A stretch of 64,000 bases of DNA from JBQTHD01 sp052390275 (GTDB lineage Bacteria > Actinomycetota > Acidimicrobiia > Acidimicrobiales > AC-14). The notes under the pieces were generated by a model that saw only the letters and a program-made list of their open reading frames with translations, ran no database searches and was not told the origin of the DNA. The stretch is from contig JBQTHD010000009.1 of assembly GCA_052390275.1 (NCBI GenBank), positions 122,166 through 186,165 on the forward strand. The letters run 5' to 3'. This document shows, piece after piece, positions 53,033-62,107 of this stretch (within the stretch, counting starts at the first letter, position 1; each line of letters opens with the position of its first letter). The translations under genes were made by a program, and so were the position numbers.

Positions 53033-54514
53033 TTAGTTGGAGGGGTGGGGGCCCCCAGCCGGCTGATCAGGAGAGTCCTCGCCCAGAAGGTGCGGAACGG
53101 CACCCGCAATGCCCTGTTCGGCCTCCGCCGGTTCGGGCCGGCGGCGGGCTGAGCTCCCTCGGCGCCGCCGCGGACTCCTGGCCCCATGGTCATGGGCGTG
53201 CAGATGCAGATCCAAGTCATCCCAGCCCTCGGAAGAGTTCTGGCCCTCAGCAGAGTTCTGGTCATCGGCAGAGTTCTGGTCATCGGCAGAGTTCTGGCCC
53301 CTGGCATAGCCGTGGTCGCTGTTGGCCGAGCCCCTCCGGCCACCTCCTCGCCGGCCGCGAACCTCGGGCCCGGGGGGATGGCGGCTCACCACCCAGGCAG
53401 ACAGGGAGGTGGTGATGGGCACCGAGGCCACCAGACCGATCCCTCCCACCAGGGTCCGCACCACCTCCTCGGCCACCAGTGAGCCGGTCACCACCTCCCC
53501 CAAGGGTCGCTGGGCCAGGGTGAACAACAACAGCAGGGGCATGGAGGCCCCGGCATAGGCCAAAACCAGGGTGTCCACGGTGGAGGCGATGTGGTCGCGG
53601 CCCACCCGCATGCCGGACCGGTAGAGCTTGGTGAAACCGGCGCCGGGGTCCACCCGGGCCAGGGCCCAGACGGTCGAAGCCTGGGTGACGGTCACGTCGT
53701 TGAGCACCCCGAGGGTGCCGATGATGATCCCGCCCAGAAGCAGGCCCTGCAGGTTCACCTGGGCCGCGGTCAACTGCAACAAGGCTGCTTCGTCCCCGCC
53801 CAGGTTGAACAGACGGGCAGAACGGACGAAGACCGAGGCCAGGATGCCGGTCAGGGCCAGGCTGGCCAGGGTGCCCAACAGGGCGGCGGTGGTCTTGGCC
53901 GATATGCCATGGGAGAGGTACAACACGGCGAACATCGCCGCCGAGGCCCCGACCACCGAGACGGCCAGGGGGTCGCTGCCCTCCAGCAGCGCAGGGATGA
54001 CGAACCCAACCAGCAGGGCGAAGGTGGCCCCGACGCCGACGACGGCCGTGAGGCCCCGGATGCGGCCCACGGCCGCCACCACCACCACGAACAGCCCGGC
54101 AACCAGGGCTAGCGGCACCGTTCGCTGGAAATCGCTGAAGTAGTAGGCCACCTCCCCGCCCTCGGTGGTCCGACCCACGATCACGGCGTCGCCCAGTCGA
54201 ACCCGGGGTTGACCGGCGCCGTCGAACAGGTCGATCTCGGTGGTCTGACTCTCGTCGGGACCCTCGTCGAGGCGAACCGTCACCCGGCGGCAACCCCCGG
54301 TGGCATCGGGCTGGATCTCGCAGGGAAGTTCCCGGTCGTCGATGACCTGGCCCTTGATCAAGGTGGCCGCCGAGGCCAGCGGAGGCGGGGTGTCGGCGGC
54401 GGAGCCCGAAGGCCACAGCCAGGCCAACCCGGCCAGGGTGGCAATCAGGGCGGGGATCGCCACCATGGCCAGGAGGCGGTTGACGGCGACACTGGATCCG
54501 GGCTGGCGAACCAC
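53033..54514 (-). CDS. YibE/F-family membrane protein
   Basis: A 493-residue YibE/F protein. An N-terminal anchor and a beta-rich extracytoplasmic region with GRTTEGGEVAYYFSDFQR precede seven or more membrane helices including LLGGIIIGTLGVLNDVTVTQ and TLVLAYAGASMPLLLLF, the family core. The C-terminal cytoplasmic tail is Asn/Ser/Asp-rich with repeated NSADDQ encoded by an 18-bp unit, then DDLDLHLHAHDHG, a His-rich metal-binding-like stretch. Function is unknown. Its stop directly abuts that of the HTH-H1 gene. Confidence 0.88.
   Translation of the reverse strand: MVRQPGSSVAVNRLLAMVAIPALIATLAGLAWLWPSGSAADTPPPLASAATLIKGQVIDDRELPCEIQPDATGGCRRVTVRLDEGPDESQTTEIDLFDGAGQPRVRLGDAVIVGRTTEGGEVAYYFSDFQRTVPLALVAGLFVVVVAAVGRIRGLTAVVGVGATFALLVGFVIPALLEGSDPLAVSVVGASAAMFAVLYLSHGISAKTTAALLGTLASLALTGILASVFVRSARLFNLGGDEAALLQLTAAQVNLQGLLLGGIIIGTLGVLNDVTVTQASTVWALARVDPGAGFTKLYRSGMRVGRDHIASTVDTLVLAYAGASMPLLLLFTLAQRPLGEVVTGSLVAEEVVRTLVGGIGLVASVPITTSLSAWVVSRHPPGPEVRGRRGGGRRGSANSDHGYARGQNSADDQNSADDQNSAEGQNSSEGWDDLDLHLHAHDHGARSPRRRRGSSARRRPEPAEAEQGIAGAVPHLLGEDSPDQPAGGPHPSN
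53234..53297. repeat. 18-bp repeats in the YibE/F tail
   Basis: AGAGTTCTGGCCCTCAGC, then AGAGTTCTGGTCATCGGC twice, then a partial copy. On the minus strand this is QNSAEG/QNSADD. In frame, in the disordered tail. Confidence 0.9.
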
Positions 54515-54611
54515 CCGGTCATCATGGCCCGCCCGCCACCAGCAAGGCGTGGCGACACGGCAACTGCCGGTCCGGTCGTATGCCCGGACGATCGTGTCGT
54601 CCAGCCGCCGG

Positions 54612-55313
54612 TCACATGAGGCGTGTACGCCGTTGCGGTGGAGTCAGGAACCTACCAAGCTCTAGAACGCTCTGGGACAGAAATGGATCGGAATTAGTTG
54701 CTGCCACATAAACCACGCTGCTTTCACCCAAAGGTTCAACTATGACCGCTGGCGGAGGGGCCTTTCGATTTTTCCGACCAGACAAATAAGTCACCCAGCC
54801 AGCGATCGGGGTGCCCGGCGGAGGATCCTGCACTTCGCGCCACTCGTGCGTTGTGAGAGACGCCCATTCTGGGTCCCAAGCCTCCACTACTGCCATAAGC
54901 AATTCTCGGGCCTGCGGCCAGTCGATCCACTCACTAAAGGGCCGAGTGTTTGGGAGAGTTAGAGTGAACGCGTTCCCCAGCCTCGGCCCAGCAGCCACTG
55001 CGCAGGAGACCCAAAGGCTGAACGGGAAGCTCGGGTTGCCATTCCATAACGATGCGCTATAACCGAGTTTCTCGATTATGGCCAGGTCAGAATCGCGGCG
55101 ATTTCGGCCCTTATTTAATAGACGGCCAAGGACTTGAGAATCGAGAATTACGGCAGTGTTACCTGGACCACGACTATCCATCTTCTCGTACCAACAGACC
55201 AGCTCCGGAATAACTACTCCAACCGTCGTAAGGCAACGAAGAAGCCTATGGGAACAGGATTCCAATGATTCCCCGCGGGAACTCCAGTACGCTCCTAGGT
55301 ACGGATTCAACAC
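54612..55313 (-). CDS. Imm52-family immunity protein (orphan)
   Basis: A 233-residue cytosolic protein that matches the Imm52 immunity family of polymorphic toxin systems. Visible are YLGAYWSSRGESLESCSHRL, CWYEKMDS, LLNKGRNRRDSDLAIIEKLG, SASLWNGNPS, and later LLMAVVEAWDPEWASLTTHEW. Imm52 partners are Tox-REase-5 nucleases, and a Tox-REase-5-like tail is found just upstream. The coding sequence is visibly less GC-rich than neighbours. GTG at 55313 is one base after the toxin-frame stop; AAGGAGG lies upstream at about 55325-55331, 12 bases from the start, a little far. Confidence 0.8.
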   Translation of the reverse strand: MLNPYLGAYWSSRGESLESCSHRLLRCLTTVGVVIPELVCWYEKMDSRGPGNTAVILDSQVLGRLLNKGRNRRDSDLAIIEKLGYSASLWNGNPSFPFSLWVSCAVAAGPRLGNAFTLTLPNTRPFSEWIDWPQARELLMAVVEAWDPEWASLTTHEWREVQDPPPGTPIAGWVTYLSGRKNRKAPPPAVIVEPLGESSVVYVAATNSDPFLSQSVLELGRFLTPPQRRTRLM

Positions 55314-55314
55314 C

Positions 55315-56088
55315 TCACATCATTGCCTCCTTACGGCCCCGGCGGAGTATGCACAACTCTGATCCCTGTAATTCCTCGTTCAATGAACAGGCGTTCCATC
55401 GCTCGTGCGGTACTTTCCTCGGCGACATGCCATGTGACGGGGGTGCCGTTAGCCGCAGATAGTTGCCAGCCCCACCGGAACCGAGGGTTCCGGCTGGAGC
55501 GGGCAACGCCGACCCGTAGACCCAGGCGCCCGCACCGCCCGAACTTTGTGTGCCTCCGTTTCCCGCGACCAGGCTGAAGCCGTCAGCATCGGATCCAATG
55601 TGACCCCCTCCAGCGCCACCTGCCCCGCCAGAGCTGCTTGACCCGTCTGAGCCTTGGCCACCACCTGCACCGGCGACCAGGATTCGATGGACCAGTTCCG
55701 CCCCGCCCCGGCGGATATCCGAAGCACCACCACCACCACCCGGCGAAGACTGTCCGTTAATCCATCCACCCCCGGACCCGCCTCCGTTGTATCCCCCTGC
55801 GTACTGATCAATGGGCTGCCCGCCGACGAACACCCGAAGGGTCTTCCCGGGGACGACTGGGAGGTGAACTACTACCCGACCCCCTTTTCCGCCAGCAGGC
55901 CCTCCTCCTTGCGCTCCGCGGGCGTCGATCTCCAACCGAGACACGTCGTCCGGAGCAATCCACTGTTGTATTCCCCCCGTATAGGAAAACACGATGCTCT
56001 CGGCAGCTGTCGCCGGCATAGCTCGTACGACCCCGAGGGTCGCCGAGATCAGGAGGACGTTCAGGAGGAGCTGAATTATCCGGCGCAT
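55315..56088 (-). pseudogene. secreted glycine-rich toxin, frameshifted
   Basis: A 257-codon frame from ATG at 56088. It begins with a signal peptide (MRRIIQLLLNVLLIS to ATAAES) and a glycine-rich domain of the ALK-receptor/collagen-binding kind: TGGIQQWIAPDDVSRLEIDA, GAQGGGPAGGKGG, GGGGGASDIRRGG. After GGAGNYL the frame runs into PSHGMSPRKVPHERWN, which has no relation to anything. At the same bases the +2 frame encodes a nuclease tail. So the original product was probably a secreted toxin delivery protein plus C-terminal nuclease, now broken by frameshift or deletion. Confidence 0.6.
55331..55465 (-). pseudogene. Tox-REase-5-like nuclease tail in alternate frame
   Basis: Read in the frame with stop TAA at 55331-55333, this segment gives QLSAANGTPVTWHVAEEST followed by ARAMERLFIERGITGIRV and VVHTPPGP, 44 codons. 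The AANGxPVxWHxAE...VVHTP pattern is that of the C-terminal end of Tox-REase-5 toxins. The catalytic part of the domain is missing. Confidence 0.6.
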
Positions 56089-56552
56089 AGTTGCCCCCGG
56101 CGAATATCGCTCTGCTTATTGGTATCCAGTAAGCCCAGTCGGGTCAGCATATAGAAGGATAGGGTGGAGCGACTGCAACGAAGTAAGAAATCCCGGAGAT
56201 CCTGGATGACGCGAACATTCAGTGATATCGGAGCGTAGGCCCGCCTGGCGGTCCCGCTTCGAACCCACACTGCGGAAATCGACGGCCCGCTGACCCGGCC
56301 CCCACTGGATCTCCCCCCAGTGCCATCAGCTACGTGCAAGCAATCGTTCGCAACGATGAAACGGGGTGGCGCCTCGGGGGCAACACAGGCTTCCTACGGT
56401 CCTGGCGCGGCGTCAGGGGACGTTCAGCATGGCATGAGGTCGGGTTCAGAAACGCAGCGCAGCGCGTCCTCGACCCACCGACACGATCACAGGAGCCGGA
56501 TCCCGATGGGCGATAGCGCTACAGACACCAAGTCGACGGGCAGGGGCGAACC
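56089..56552. other. 464-bp spacer, no convincing gene
   Basis: Between the broken toxin and narK. It has visibly lower GC in its toxin-proximal half, continuing the insertion, and holds the toxin promoter. Two short open frames (56076-56339 minus, 56334-56516 plus) show no family features and no ribosome-binding sites. Confidence 0.5.
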
Positions 56553-57941
56553 GTGAGCCGGCCCTGGATCGACGACTGGCGGCCCAACGACGAGGGTTTC
56601 TGGGCCCGGACCGGCCAGCGGGTGGCCCGCCGCAACCTGGTGTTTTCCATCTTTGCCGAGTTCCTGGGGTTCTCCGTCTGGCTTCTGTGGAGCGTCACCG
56701 CCGTGCGCCTGGGCCAGGCCGGCTTCGATTTCACCACTTCTCAGTTGTTCACCCTGGTCTCGGTGCCGGCCCTGGTGGGCGCGGTGGTGCGCATCCCCTA
56801 CACGCTGGCGGTTCCCCGCTTCGGGGGCCGCAACTGGACCACGTTCAGCGCCGCCCTCCTCCTGTTGCCGGTGGCCCTGCTCATCGTCTTGGTCTCCAAC
56901 CCGAACACGCCCTACTGGGCCTTCCTCCTGGGGGCGGCCACCGCCGGCTTCGGCGGGGGCAACTTCGCCTCCAGCATGGCCAACATCTCCTTCTTCTATC
57001 CCGACAAGCGCAAGGGCCTGGCTCTCGGTCTCAATGCCGCCGGCGGCAATGTTGGCGTGGCCGGGGTCCAACTTCTGGTTCCTTTGGTGGTCACGGCCGG
57101 GTCCATCGCGGTGATTGGAGGCTCTCAGAGTACGGAGACCCCCCTCTATCTGCAGAATGCCGGACTCATCTGGATTCCCTTCATCGTGGCCGCCTCCATC
57201 TGTGCCTGGCTGTTCATGGACAACCTGTCGGTGGTCCAGGCTCCCCTGGCCGACCAGGCGGTGGTTCTCAAGCGAAAGCAGACCTGGGTTTCCTGCTGGC
57301 TTTACGTGGGGACCTTCGGATCGTTTATCGGGTATTCGGCCGGCCTGCCCCTGTTGATCAAGACCCAGTTCCCCGAAGTGGGCCTGTCCGCCGCCTTCCT
57401 GGGCCCCCTGGTTGGTTCAGTGTCCCGACCGCTCGGGGGTTGGCTGGCCGACCGCCTGGGCGGGGCCCGAATCACCTTCGGCGTCTTCGTGGCCATGGGC
57501 GCGGCGGTGGGCGGCGTGATGTTCTTCCTGGGTCAGCGGGGCGAGACCTGGGCCTTCACCGGGTTCCTGTGTTCCTTTCTGGTCCTTTTCATCCTGTCGG
57601 GCATCGGCAACGGCTCAACTTTCCGGATGATTCCCATCATCTTCAGGGCCCTGCATCTGGCCGAGGCCGAGGGTCGGGGAACAGACGCAGAGGCGGCCCT
57701 GGCCCGGGCCCGGCGGGAGACCGCCGCCGTCCTGGGCTTCACCTCGGCCATCGGGGCCTTTGGTGGCTGGCTCATCCCCCAGGCCTACGGTGTGGCCACC
57801 CGGATCACCGGTGAACCCCAGGCCGCCTTCGCCGGGTTCATCGCCTTCTACGTCTCCTGCCTGGGCATCACCTGGTGGTTCTACCTGCGGCGCACCTTCG
57901 CCCTGACCCGAGCCCCCAACTTCGCCGCCGCCGGGGTCTAA
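56553..57941 (+). CDS. narK: NarK-type nitrate/nitrite transporter
   Basis: A 462-residue MFS transporter of the nitrate/nitrite porter family. It has the N-terminal WRPNDEGFWARTGQRVA, helix 1 EFLGFSVWLLWSVTAV, the nitrate signature GGGNFASSMANISFFYP and its second-half counterpart GIGNGSTFRMIPIIF; NAAGGNVGVAGVQLLVPLV is typical of NarK1/2-like proteins. No narGHJI or nasB genes adjoin, so the direction of transport (uptake or nitrite export) is open. GTG start. Confidence 0.92.
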   Translation: MSRPWIDDWRPNDEGFWARTGQRVARRNLVFSIFAEFLGFSVWLLWSVTAVRLGQAGFDFTTSQLFTLVSVPALVGAVVRIPYTLAVPRFGGRNWTTFSAALLLLPVALLIVLVSNPNTPYWAFLLGAATAGFGGGNFASSMANISFFYPDKRKGLALGLNAAGGNVGVAGVQLLVPLVVTAGSIAVIGGSQSTETPLYLQNAGLIWIPFIVAASICAWLFMDNLSVVQAPLADQAVVLKRKQTWVSCWLYVGTFGSFIGYSAGLPLLIKTQFPEVGLSAAFLGPLVGSVSRPLGGWLADRLGGARITFGVFVAMGAAVGGVMFFLGQRGETWAFTGFLCSFLVLFILSGIGNGSTFRMIPIIFRALHLAEAEGRGTDAEAALARARRETAAVLGFTSAIGAFGGWLIPQAYGVATRITGEPQAAFAGFIAFYVSCLGITWWFYLRRTFALTRAPNFAAAGV

Positions 57942-57944
57942 GCG

Positions 57945-58649
57945 CTACTTCGCCTGTGATGCCTGGCCATCCACCAGGTCACGGGCCCGACTGAACACCG
58001 AGTCGAATGCCACCTCGGTGAGGCGCCCGGTGAAGGTGTTCTGCTGGCTGGGATGAAACGACGAGATCAGGTGCCAGCGCCGGCCATCGACGAGTTCCAA
58101 TCCCGCTTCGGCCCCATGGCCGAAGCGGGGCCGGCGACGGACTCCCACCAGGCGCAGCACCGATTCGTGGGCGAAGGCCCCCAGGGCCACCACCACCTGC
58201 ACGTTGGCGAGGGCGGCCATCTCCCGGGCCAGGTAGGGCGCGCAGGTGTCACGCTCAACGGGACTGGGCCGATTCTGGGGAGGGGCGCAGCGCACGGCAG
58301 CACTCACCCAGGCCCCGAGAAGGCGGAGCCCATCGCCTGGGTCGGTGCTGGTGGGCTGGTTGGCAAACCCGGCCCGGTGCATGGCCCGGAACAACCAGTC
58401 CCCCGATCGGTCCCCGGTGAAAACTCTGCCGGTTCGATTGGCCCCATGTGCGGCAGGGGCCAGGCCGACCACCCACAGGCGGGCGGAGGGGTCCCCGAAC
58501 CCCGCCACCGGACGCCCCCAGTAGCGCTCATCGGCGAAGGCGGCCCGCTTGGTGGCGGCAACCTGCTCCCGCCAGACCACCAGCCGGGGGCACGCCCGAC
58601 ACGACTCGATCTCGCCCGCCAGCGTGTCGAGAGGGTTGACTGAGGCCAT
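57945..58649 (-). CDS. type-5 uracil-DNA glycosylase (UDGb)
   Basis: A 234-residue UDGb Fe-S glycosylase. Cluster ligands include CRACP (17-21) and the later RCAPPQN and DTCAPYLA. Motif A is GLAPAAHGANRTGRVFTGD, where the Ala replacing the catalytic acid of other UDGs marks family 5, and motif B is SFHPSQQNT. It removes uracil and deaminated purines. It diverges from RNase HI. Confidence 0.92.
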   Translation of the reverse strand: MASVNPLDTLAGEIESCRACPRLVVWREQVAATKRAAFADERYWGRPVAGFGDPSARLWVVGLAPAAHGANRTGRVFTGDRSGDWLFRAMHRAGFANQPTSTDPGDGLRLLGAWVSAAVRCAPPQNRPSPVERDTCAPYLAREMAALANVQVVVALGAFAHESVLRLVGVRRRPRFGHGAEAGLELVDGRRWHLISSFHPSQQNTFTGRLTEVAFDSVFSRARDLVDGQASQAK

Positions 58650-58806
58650 GGATTCTGACTTGACGAGCTTTGGGATGGCCCCTACTGGCCCGGCGGAGGC
58701 GGGCCGAACCGGCGCAGCGTCGACCGGGGAGCGGTCGACCGGGGAGCGGTCGACCGGGGCCGGACTGGCCCCGTCCGGGCGGGGCGGGAACGAGCCGTCG
58801 GCACCG

Positions 58807-59247
58807 ATGACGACCGTCTACACCGATGGCGCCTGCCTGGGAAATCCAGGCCCGGGGGGCTGGGCCTGGGCGGTGGACGGCGGCGCCTGGGCCAGCGGAG
58901 CCGATCCGGCCACCACCAACCAGCGCATGGAGGTCCACGCCGTTCTGGCAGCGGTGCGGGCCCTACCCGGCCCTTTGACCGTGGTCAGCGATTCCACCTA
59001 TGTGGTCAACTGCTTCCGGGACCGCTGGTGGAAGGGCTGGCAGTCCCGCGGGTGGCTCAACTCCGCCCGCCAACCCGTGGCCAACCGGGACCTGTGGGAA
59101 CCGCTCGTCGACCTGGTCAACGCCGACCCGACCCGGGTGTCGTTCCGGTGGGTCAAAGGCCACAGCGGGAACCGCATGAACGACCGGGTGGACCTGCTGG
59201 CGACAACCGCCGCCCGCTCCCAGCGCGGATCCCGCTCCGACGGATAA
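58807..59247 (+). CDS. rnhA: ribonuclease HI
   Basis: RNase HI cuts RNA in RNA-DNA hybrids. From ATG at 58807 it is 146 residues, the normal size: VYTDGACLGNPGPGGWAW (Asp7), MEVHAVLAAV (Glu42), VVSDSTYVVN (Asp62), KGHSGNRMNDRVDLLA (His119, Asp129). An in-frame ATG at 58648 would add a low-complexity leader with STGER repeats (15-bp units, about 58718-58755) and overlap the UDG start, so I prefer 58807. Confidence 0.93.
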   Translation: MTTVYTDGACLGNPGPGGWAWAVDGGAWASGADPATTNQRMEVHAVLAAVRALPGPLTVVSDSTYVVNCFRDRWWKGWQSRGWLNSARQPVANRDLWEPLVDLVNADPTRVSFRWVKGHSGNRMNDRVDLLATTAARSQRGSRSDG

Positions 59248-59262
59248 GCCCAACACTCCGCC

Positions 59263-60174
59263 TCAACCAGGGCGGCGGACCCGGGCGTAGAGGACGTCTG
59301 AGACCAACTTCGTCACGCCTCGGGTGGCCAGTTCCGCTTCCACCGCCGCCGTCGCCTCCCCTGCCACCTCCGCCCCCAGTGCGTCGAGGGTCCCCCGCAT
59401 GCCTGACCCCAAAGCGATGGTGACGAAGTCGGTCGGCCTGACCGGGTGGCGATGAACTTCCGTCTCGATCTCAGCCCCGTCGGCGCCGATCCCGGCCAGA
59501 AAGGCCGACAATGACTCGGCCTCCTCGATTTCTTTCCAGGGCATAGCGGTCGGGACCAGGTCCGGGCGGCGCTGGGCCACCTCGGAATAGAAGATGGAAG
59601 TGATTGGGTCGAGCACCCGTGGACCCCACGTGGTGAGGGTCAAGACCCCCCCAGGTGCCACCAGTTGCCACAAGCCGGCGGCGGCTGCGGCCATATCCGG
59701 TAGGAAGAAGACCCCGAATACGCAAATGACAGCGTCGAAGCCACCGCTGGGGACCAGGGCCTCGCCGATGTCGACCACATCGCCGGTGACAAAACTGACC
59801 TGGCCCAGATTCGCAGCGGTGGCCTTGGCCCGGGCACGGTCAACCAGACGTTCGGCCAGATCCACCCCCAGCACGCTTCCTCCGGGGCCGACCGCGCGGG
59901 CGGCGGGGATGGCCGAGGACCCGGTGCCACAGCAGGCGTCGAGAACCCGTTGACCCGGCCCGATCTGAGCATGCTCGACGGTACGGGCCCCGAAGTGGGA
60001 CCAGAAGGACAACGCCGGATCGTCGAAATGGTCGGCGGCATCGTTGAAGATCTTCGTTATCCGGGCCTTGACTTCGGCCGGCGACGGGTTGCCCCGGCCG
60101 TAAACCCCGGATCCGTCGGATCGACTCTGGAGATCACCCACCGACGGAGCCTCGCGCAGAGTCGCGCTCGGCAC
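59263..60174 (-). CDS. class I SAM-dependent methyltransferase (UbiE-like)
   Basis: A 303-residue methyltransferase: RVLDACCGTGSSAIPAARAV (motif I), VLGVDLAERLVDRARAK, VSFVTGDVVDIG, VICVFGVFFLPDM and LVAPGGVLTLTTWGPR. The last third (about 225-303) carries VTIALGSGMRGTLDALG, an added lid seen in methyltransferases for large substrates. Substrate is unknown. It converges with rnhA. Confidence 0.85.
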   Translation of the reverse strand: MPSATLREAPSVGDLQSRSDGSGVYGRGNPSPAEVKARITKIFNDAADHFDDPALSFWSHFGARTVEHAQIGPGQRVLDACCGTGSSAIPAARAVGPGGSVLGVDLAERLVDRARAKATAANLGQVSFVTGDVVDIGEALVPSGGFDAVICVFGVFFLPDMAAAAAGLWQLVAPGGVLTLTTWGPRVLDPITSIFYSEVAQRRPDLVPTAMPWKEIEEAESLSAFLAGIGADGAEIETEVHRHPVRPTDFVTIALGSGMRGTLDALGAEVAGEATAAVEAELATRGVTKLVSDVLYARVRRPG

Positions 60175-60208
60175 TTACCCAACCCCGGCCCGGTGGGATC
60201 GGAAGAAC

Positions 60209-60793
60209 TCACACCACCGTGATCACCCCGCTCATGCCGTAGGCCCAATGGCCGGGAAGATGGCAGCCGAAGGCAACCGTGCCCGGCCTGTCGAAGCGCC
60301 ACGTGGTCTCGGCCCGCCCGCCGGCGGGGATCGATACCTCGCCGGGCCGGGGGGCGTGCCAAACCTCGGTGCCGGTGGCGTGGCGGCGGTGAAGGTCCTC
60401 GTCGCCCACGATGAACTCATGGGCGATCGGGTCCGCGTTGTCGATGACAAAGGTGACGTGGGTGCCCGCCTCGACCACCAGCGCCTCCGGCGTGAAGGCG
60501 GAGAAGCGGGCGGTTACCTCGATGGTGCGGCTGGTTGGCCCGGTGGTGGCGGTGGCCTGGGCGATGGCCCCGGTGGCCGCGGCCAGGACGAGGCTCACCC
60601 CGACCATGGCGGCCGCCTTCCTACCGCGGCCAGAAACCGTGCCCCCGTTGCTGGCCACAGCGCCGGCGCCAGGTTTGACCGGCGCCGCTCCGCTGTTCGC
60701 CGCACGGGCGCCGGTCGACGCCGGACCGCCGTTCACCGAACTCGCCCCGACCGGCGGCGCACCGCCGGTCGACTGCGGGCGAGCACGGTTCAT
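60209..60793 (-). CDS. cupredoxin-domain exported protein
   Basis: A 194-residue protein with a 58-residue Gly/Ala/Pro-rich leader ahead of one hydrophobic helix (AAMVGVSLVLAAATGAIA), so it is membrane-anchored or secreted. The rest is a cupredoxin with AHEFIVGDEDLHRRH (His ligand) and FGCHLPGHWAYGMSGVI, providing Cys, His and Met for a type 1 copper site. Its start codon overlaps the DUF2330 stop, so both are made together. Confidence 0.85.
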   Translation of the reverse strand: MNRARPQSTGGAPPVGASSVNGGPASTGARAANSGAAPVKPGAGAVASNGGTVSGRGRKAAAMVGVSLVLAAATGAIAQATATTGPTSRTIEVTARFSAFTPEALVVEAGTHVTFVIDNADPIAHEFIVGDEDLHRRHATGTEVWHAPRPGEVSIPAGGRAETTWRFDRPGTVAFGCHLPGHWAYGMSGVITVV

Positions 60794-61914
60794 CGTCCCG
60801 AGCGGGCCGCCACCACGACCGCTCCGGTGGCCAGGGCCCCGACCGCGATCATGGCGGCGAGGGGGAGACCAAGGCCTCGCCCAGCCGGGGTCTCATTGGC
60901 CTCGGGCGCTGGGTTCAGCCGGGCGGGCAGGTCGACCGGTAGCGGGACATCACCGGCCACCACTTCGGCCAGGCCGGCCGCCCGGCGGGAGGGTTCGGCC
61001 CGCCCGGAGGCGTCGATGGCGAGGTCGTAGGTGAGTTCGTCGGGAGCGGCCCGCACCTCCAGGTGCGAAAGCCACATGGAGGAGGGGATCCAGCCCATCC
61101 CGTCGTCTGAGCGGAGGTCCCCGAGAAGGTCATTGCTGGCCGGTCGCTGGAGGGACAACGTGAGGCCCGGTGCCAGTTGCCGGCGGCCATCACGGGCGCT
61201 GGCCTGCTTCGGCTGGTCGGCGGCCAGGAGGCGGGGCTTGGACTCGGTCAGCAGGAAAACGTCAGCCTCCACCTGCTCGGCCGGTTGGCGGCCCAGGCCC
61301 AGGATCCGCAGGGGAACCCACGGGTTGTCGGTGGGGATGCTCAGGTGGATGGGGGTGCCATCACCCAGAGCCACGCCGCGCTCGGCGGCGGCGTCGGCAT
61401 CGAATCGGGCCGCCATGAAGATGGGCGACCTCTCGGCGTAGAACGCCAGAACCTCAGGGGCGTCCGGGGGAAGCAGGAATCCGTTCTCACCGGCCCAGCG
61501 GCCGACAGCCTCGGACCCGCCCCGCAGGACGGTGATGTCCAGGGCGTCGATCCTGGTCTCCAGCAGTACCTCGGCATCGGCCGAGGCGACGGCCCGGGCC
61601 TCACCGCGAGCGAAGGTGGCCGGCGGGGGCGAGACCTCCCGGTTGAGGCGCTGCAGGGTCCACTTCCCCCCTCGTTCGACCGCCGTGGGAACTCCCGGCA
61701 GAGGAACGATGGAACCGAACTCCCCGCCGGCACCGGCGAACTCGAACGAGGTCACGTAGTGCTCGACCCCGTCGGCGTAGGCAGCGAGTGTGGTGGTGCG
61801 CACCAGGTTCACCGCCCCGTTACGGCCTATGAGCCCTCCGCAGGCCAGGGCCGGAGCCGCAGCCATCACCGACCCCAAAGTCCCCGCCGCCAGACTCAGC
61901 AGCACCCTTCGCAT
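60790..61914 (-). CDS. DUF2330 exported protein
   Basis: A 374-residue DUF2330 protein from ATG at 61914, six bases after AAGGAGGA. A signal peptide ends at ALACGGL, followed by the family's conserved start CGGLIGRNGAVNL, then VEHYVTSFEFAGAGGEFGSI, VPLPGVPTAVERGGKWTLQR and the Ala-Glu-rich middle. A C-terminal helix (LPLAAMIAVGALATGAVVVA) followed by RSGR anchors it. The function is unknown; co-translation with a cupredoxin suggests a shared role at the cell surface. Confidence 0.85.
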   Translation of the reverse strand: MRRVLLSLAAGTLGSVMAAAPALACGGLIGRNGAVNLVRTTTLAAYADGVEHYVTSFEFAGAGGEFGSIVPLPGVPTAVERGGKWTLQRLNREVSPPPATFARGEARAVASADAEVLLETRIDALDITVLRGGSEAVGRWAGENGFLLPPDAPEVLAFYAERSPIFMAARFDADAAAERGVALGDGTPIHLSIPTDNPWVPLRILGLGRQPAEQVEADVFLLTESKPRLLAADQPKQASARDGRRQLAPGLTLSLQRPASNDLLGDLRSDDGMGWIPSSMWLSHLEVRAAPDELTYDLAIDASGRAEPSRRAAGLAEVVAGDVPLPVDLPARLNPAPEANETPAGRGLGLPLAAMIAVGALATGAVVVAARSGR

Positions 61915-62107
61915 CGGATCCTCCTTCCCAGCGGCACCCTGCCCCCGGCACCTCCTCAGACGTGGGTGGACGTGTGGGAAGTTCCCACTGATCGCATACG
62001 TCCATTCATCTGGCGCTGAGATCGCCTCCAAAGCAGCGCCGGGCTAGGGTGCCGGCGCTGGCGGGCGCCATGGGGGGGCACAGCAGCGAATCTGGAGGCG
62101 GAGGGCG

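Noticed and set aside
54612..55313. Imm52-like gene as a transposon or phage protein
   Set aside because: No transposase, inverted repeats or phage genes are seen, and the motif pattern follows Imm52.
56076..56339. 87-codon minus-strand frame overlapping the toxin start
   Set aside because: It overlaps the signal-peptide start in another frame and shows no domain or ribosome-binding site.
56334..56516. 60-codon open frame before narK
   Set aside because: No start signal, no family features, composition like spacer DNA.
58549..58806. RNase HI as a longer protein with a repeat leader
   Set aside because: The leader would overlap the divergent UDG gene's start; the 58807 start gives the standard RNase HI length. 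Translation from 58648 cannot be fully excluded.
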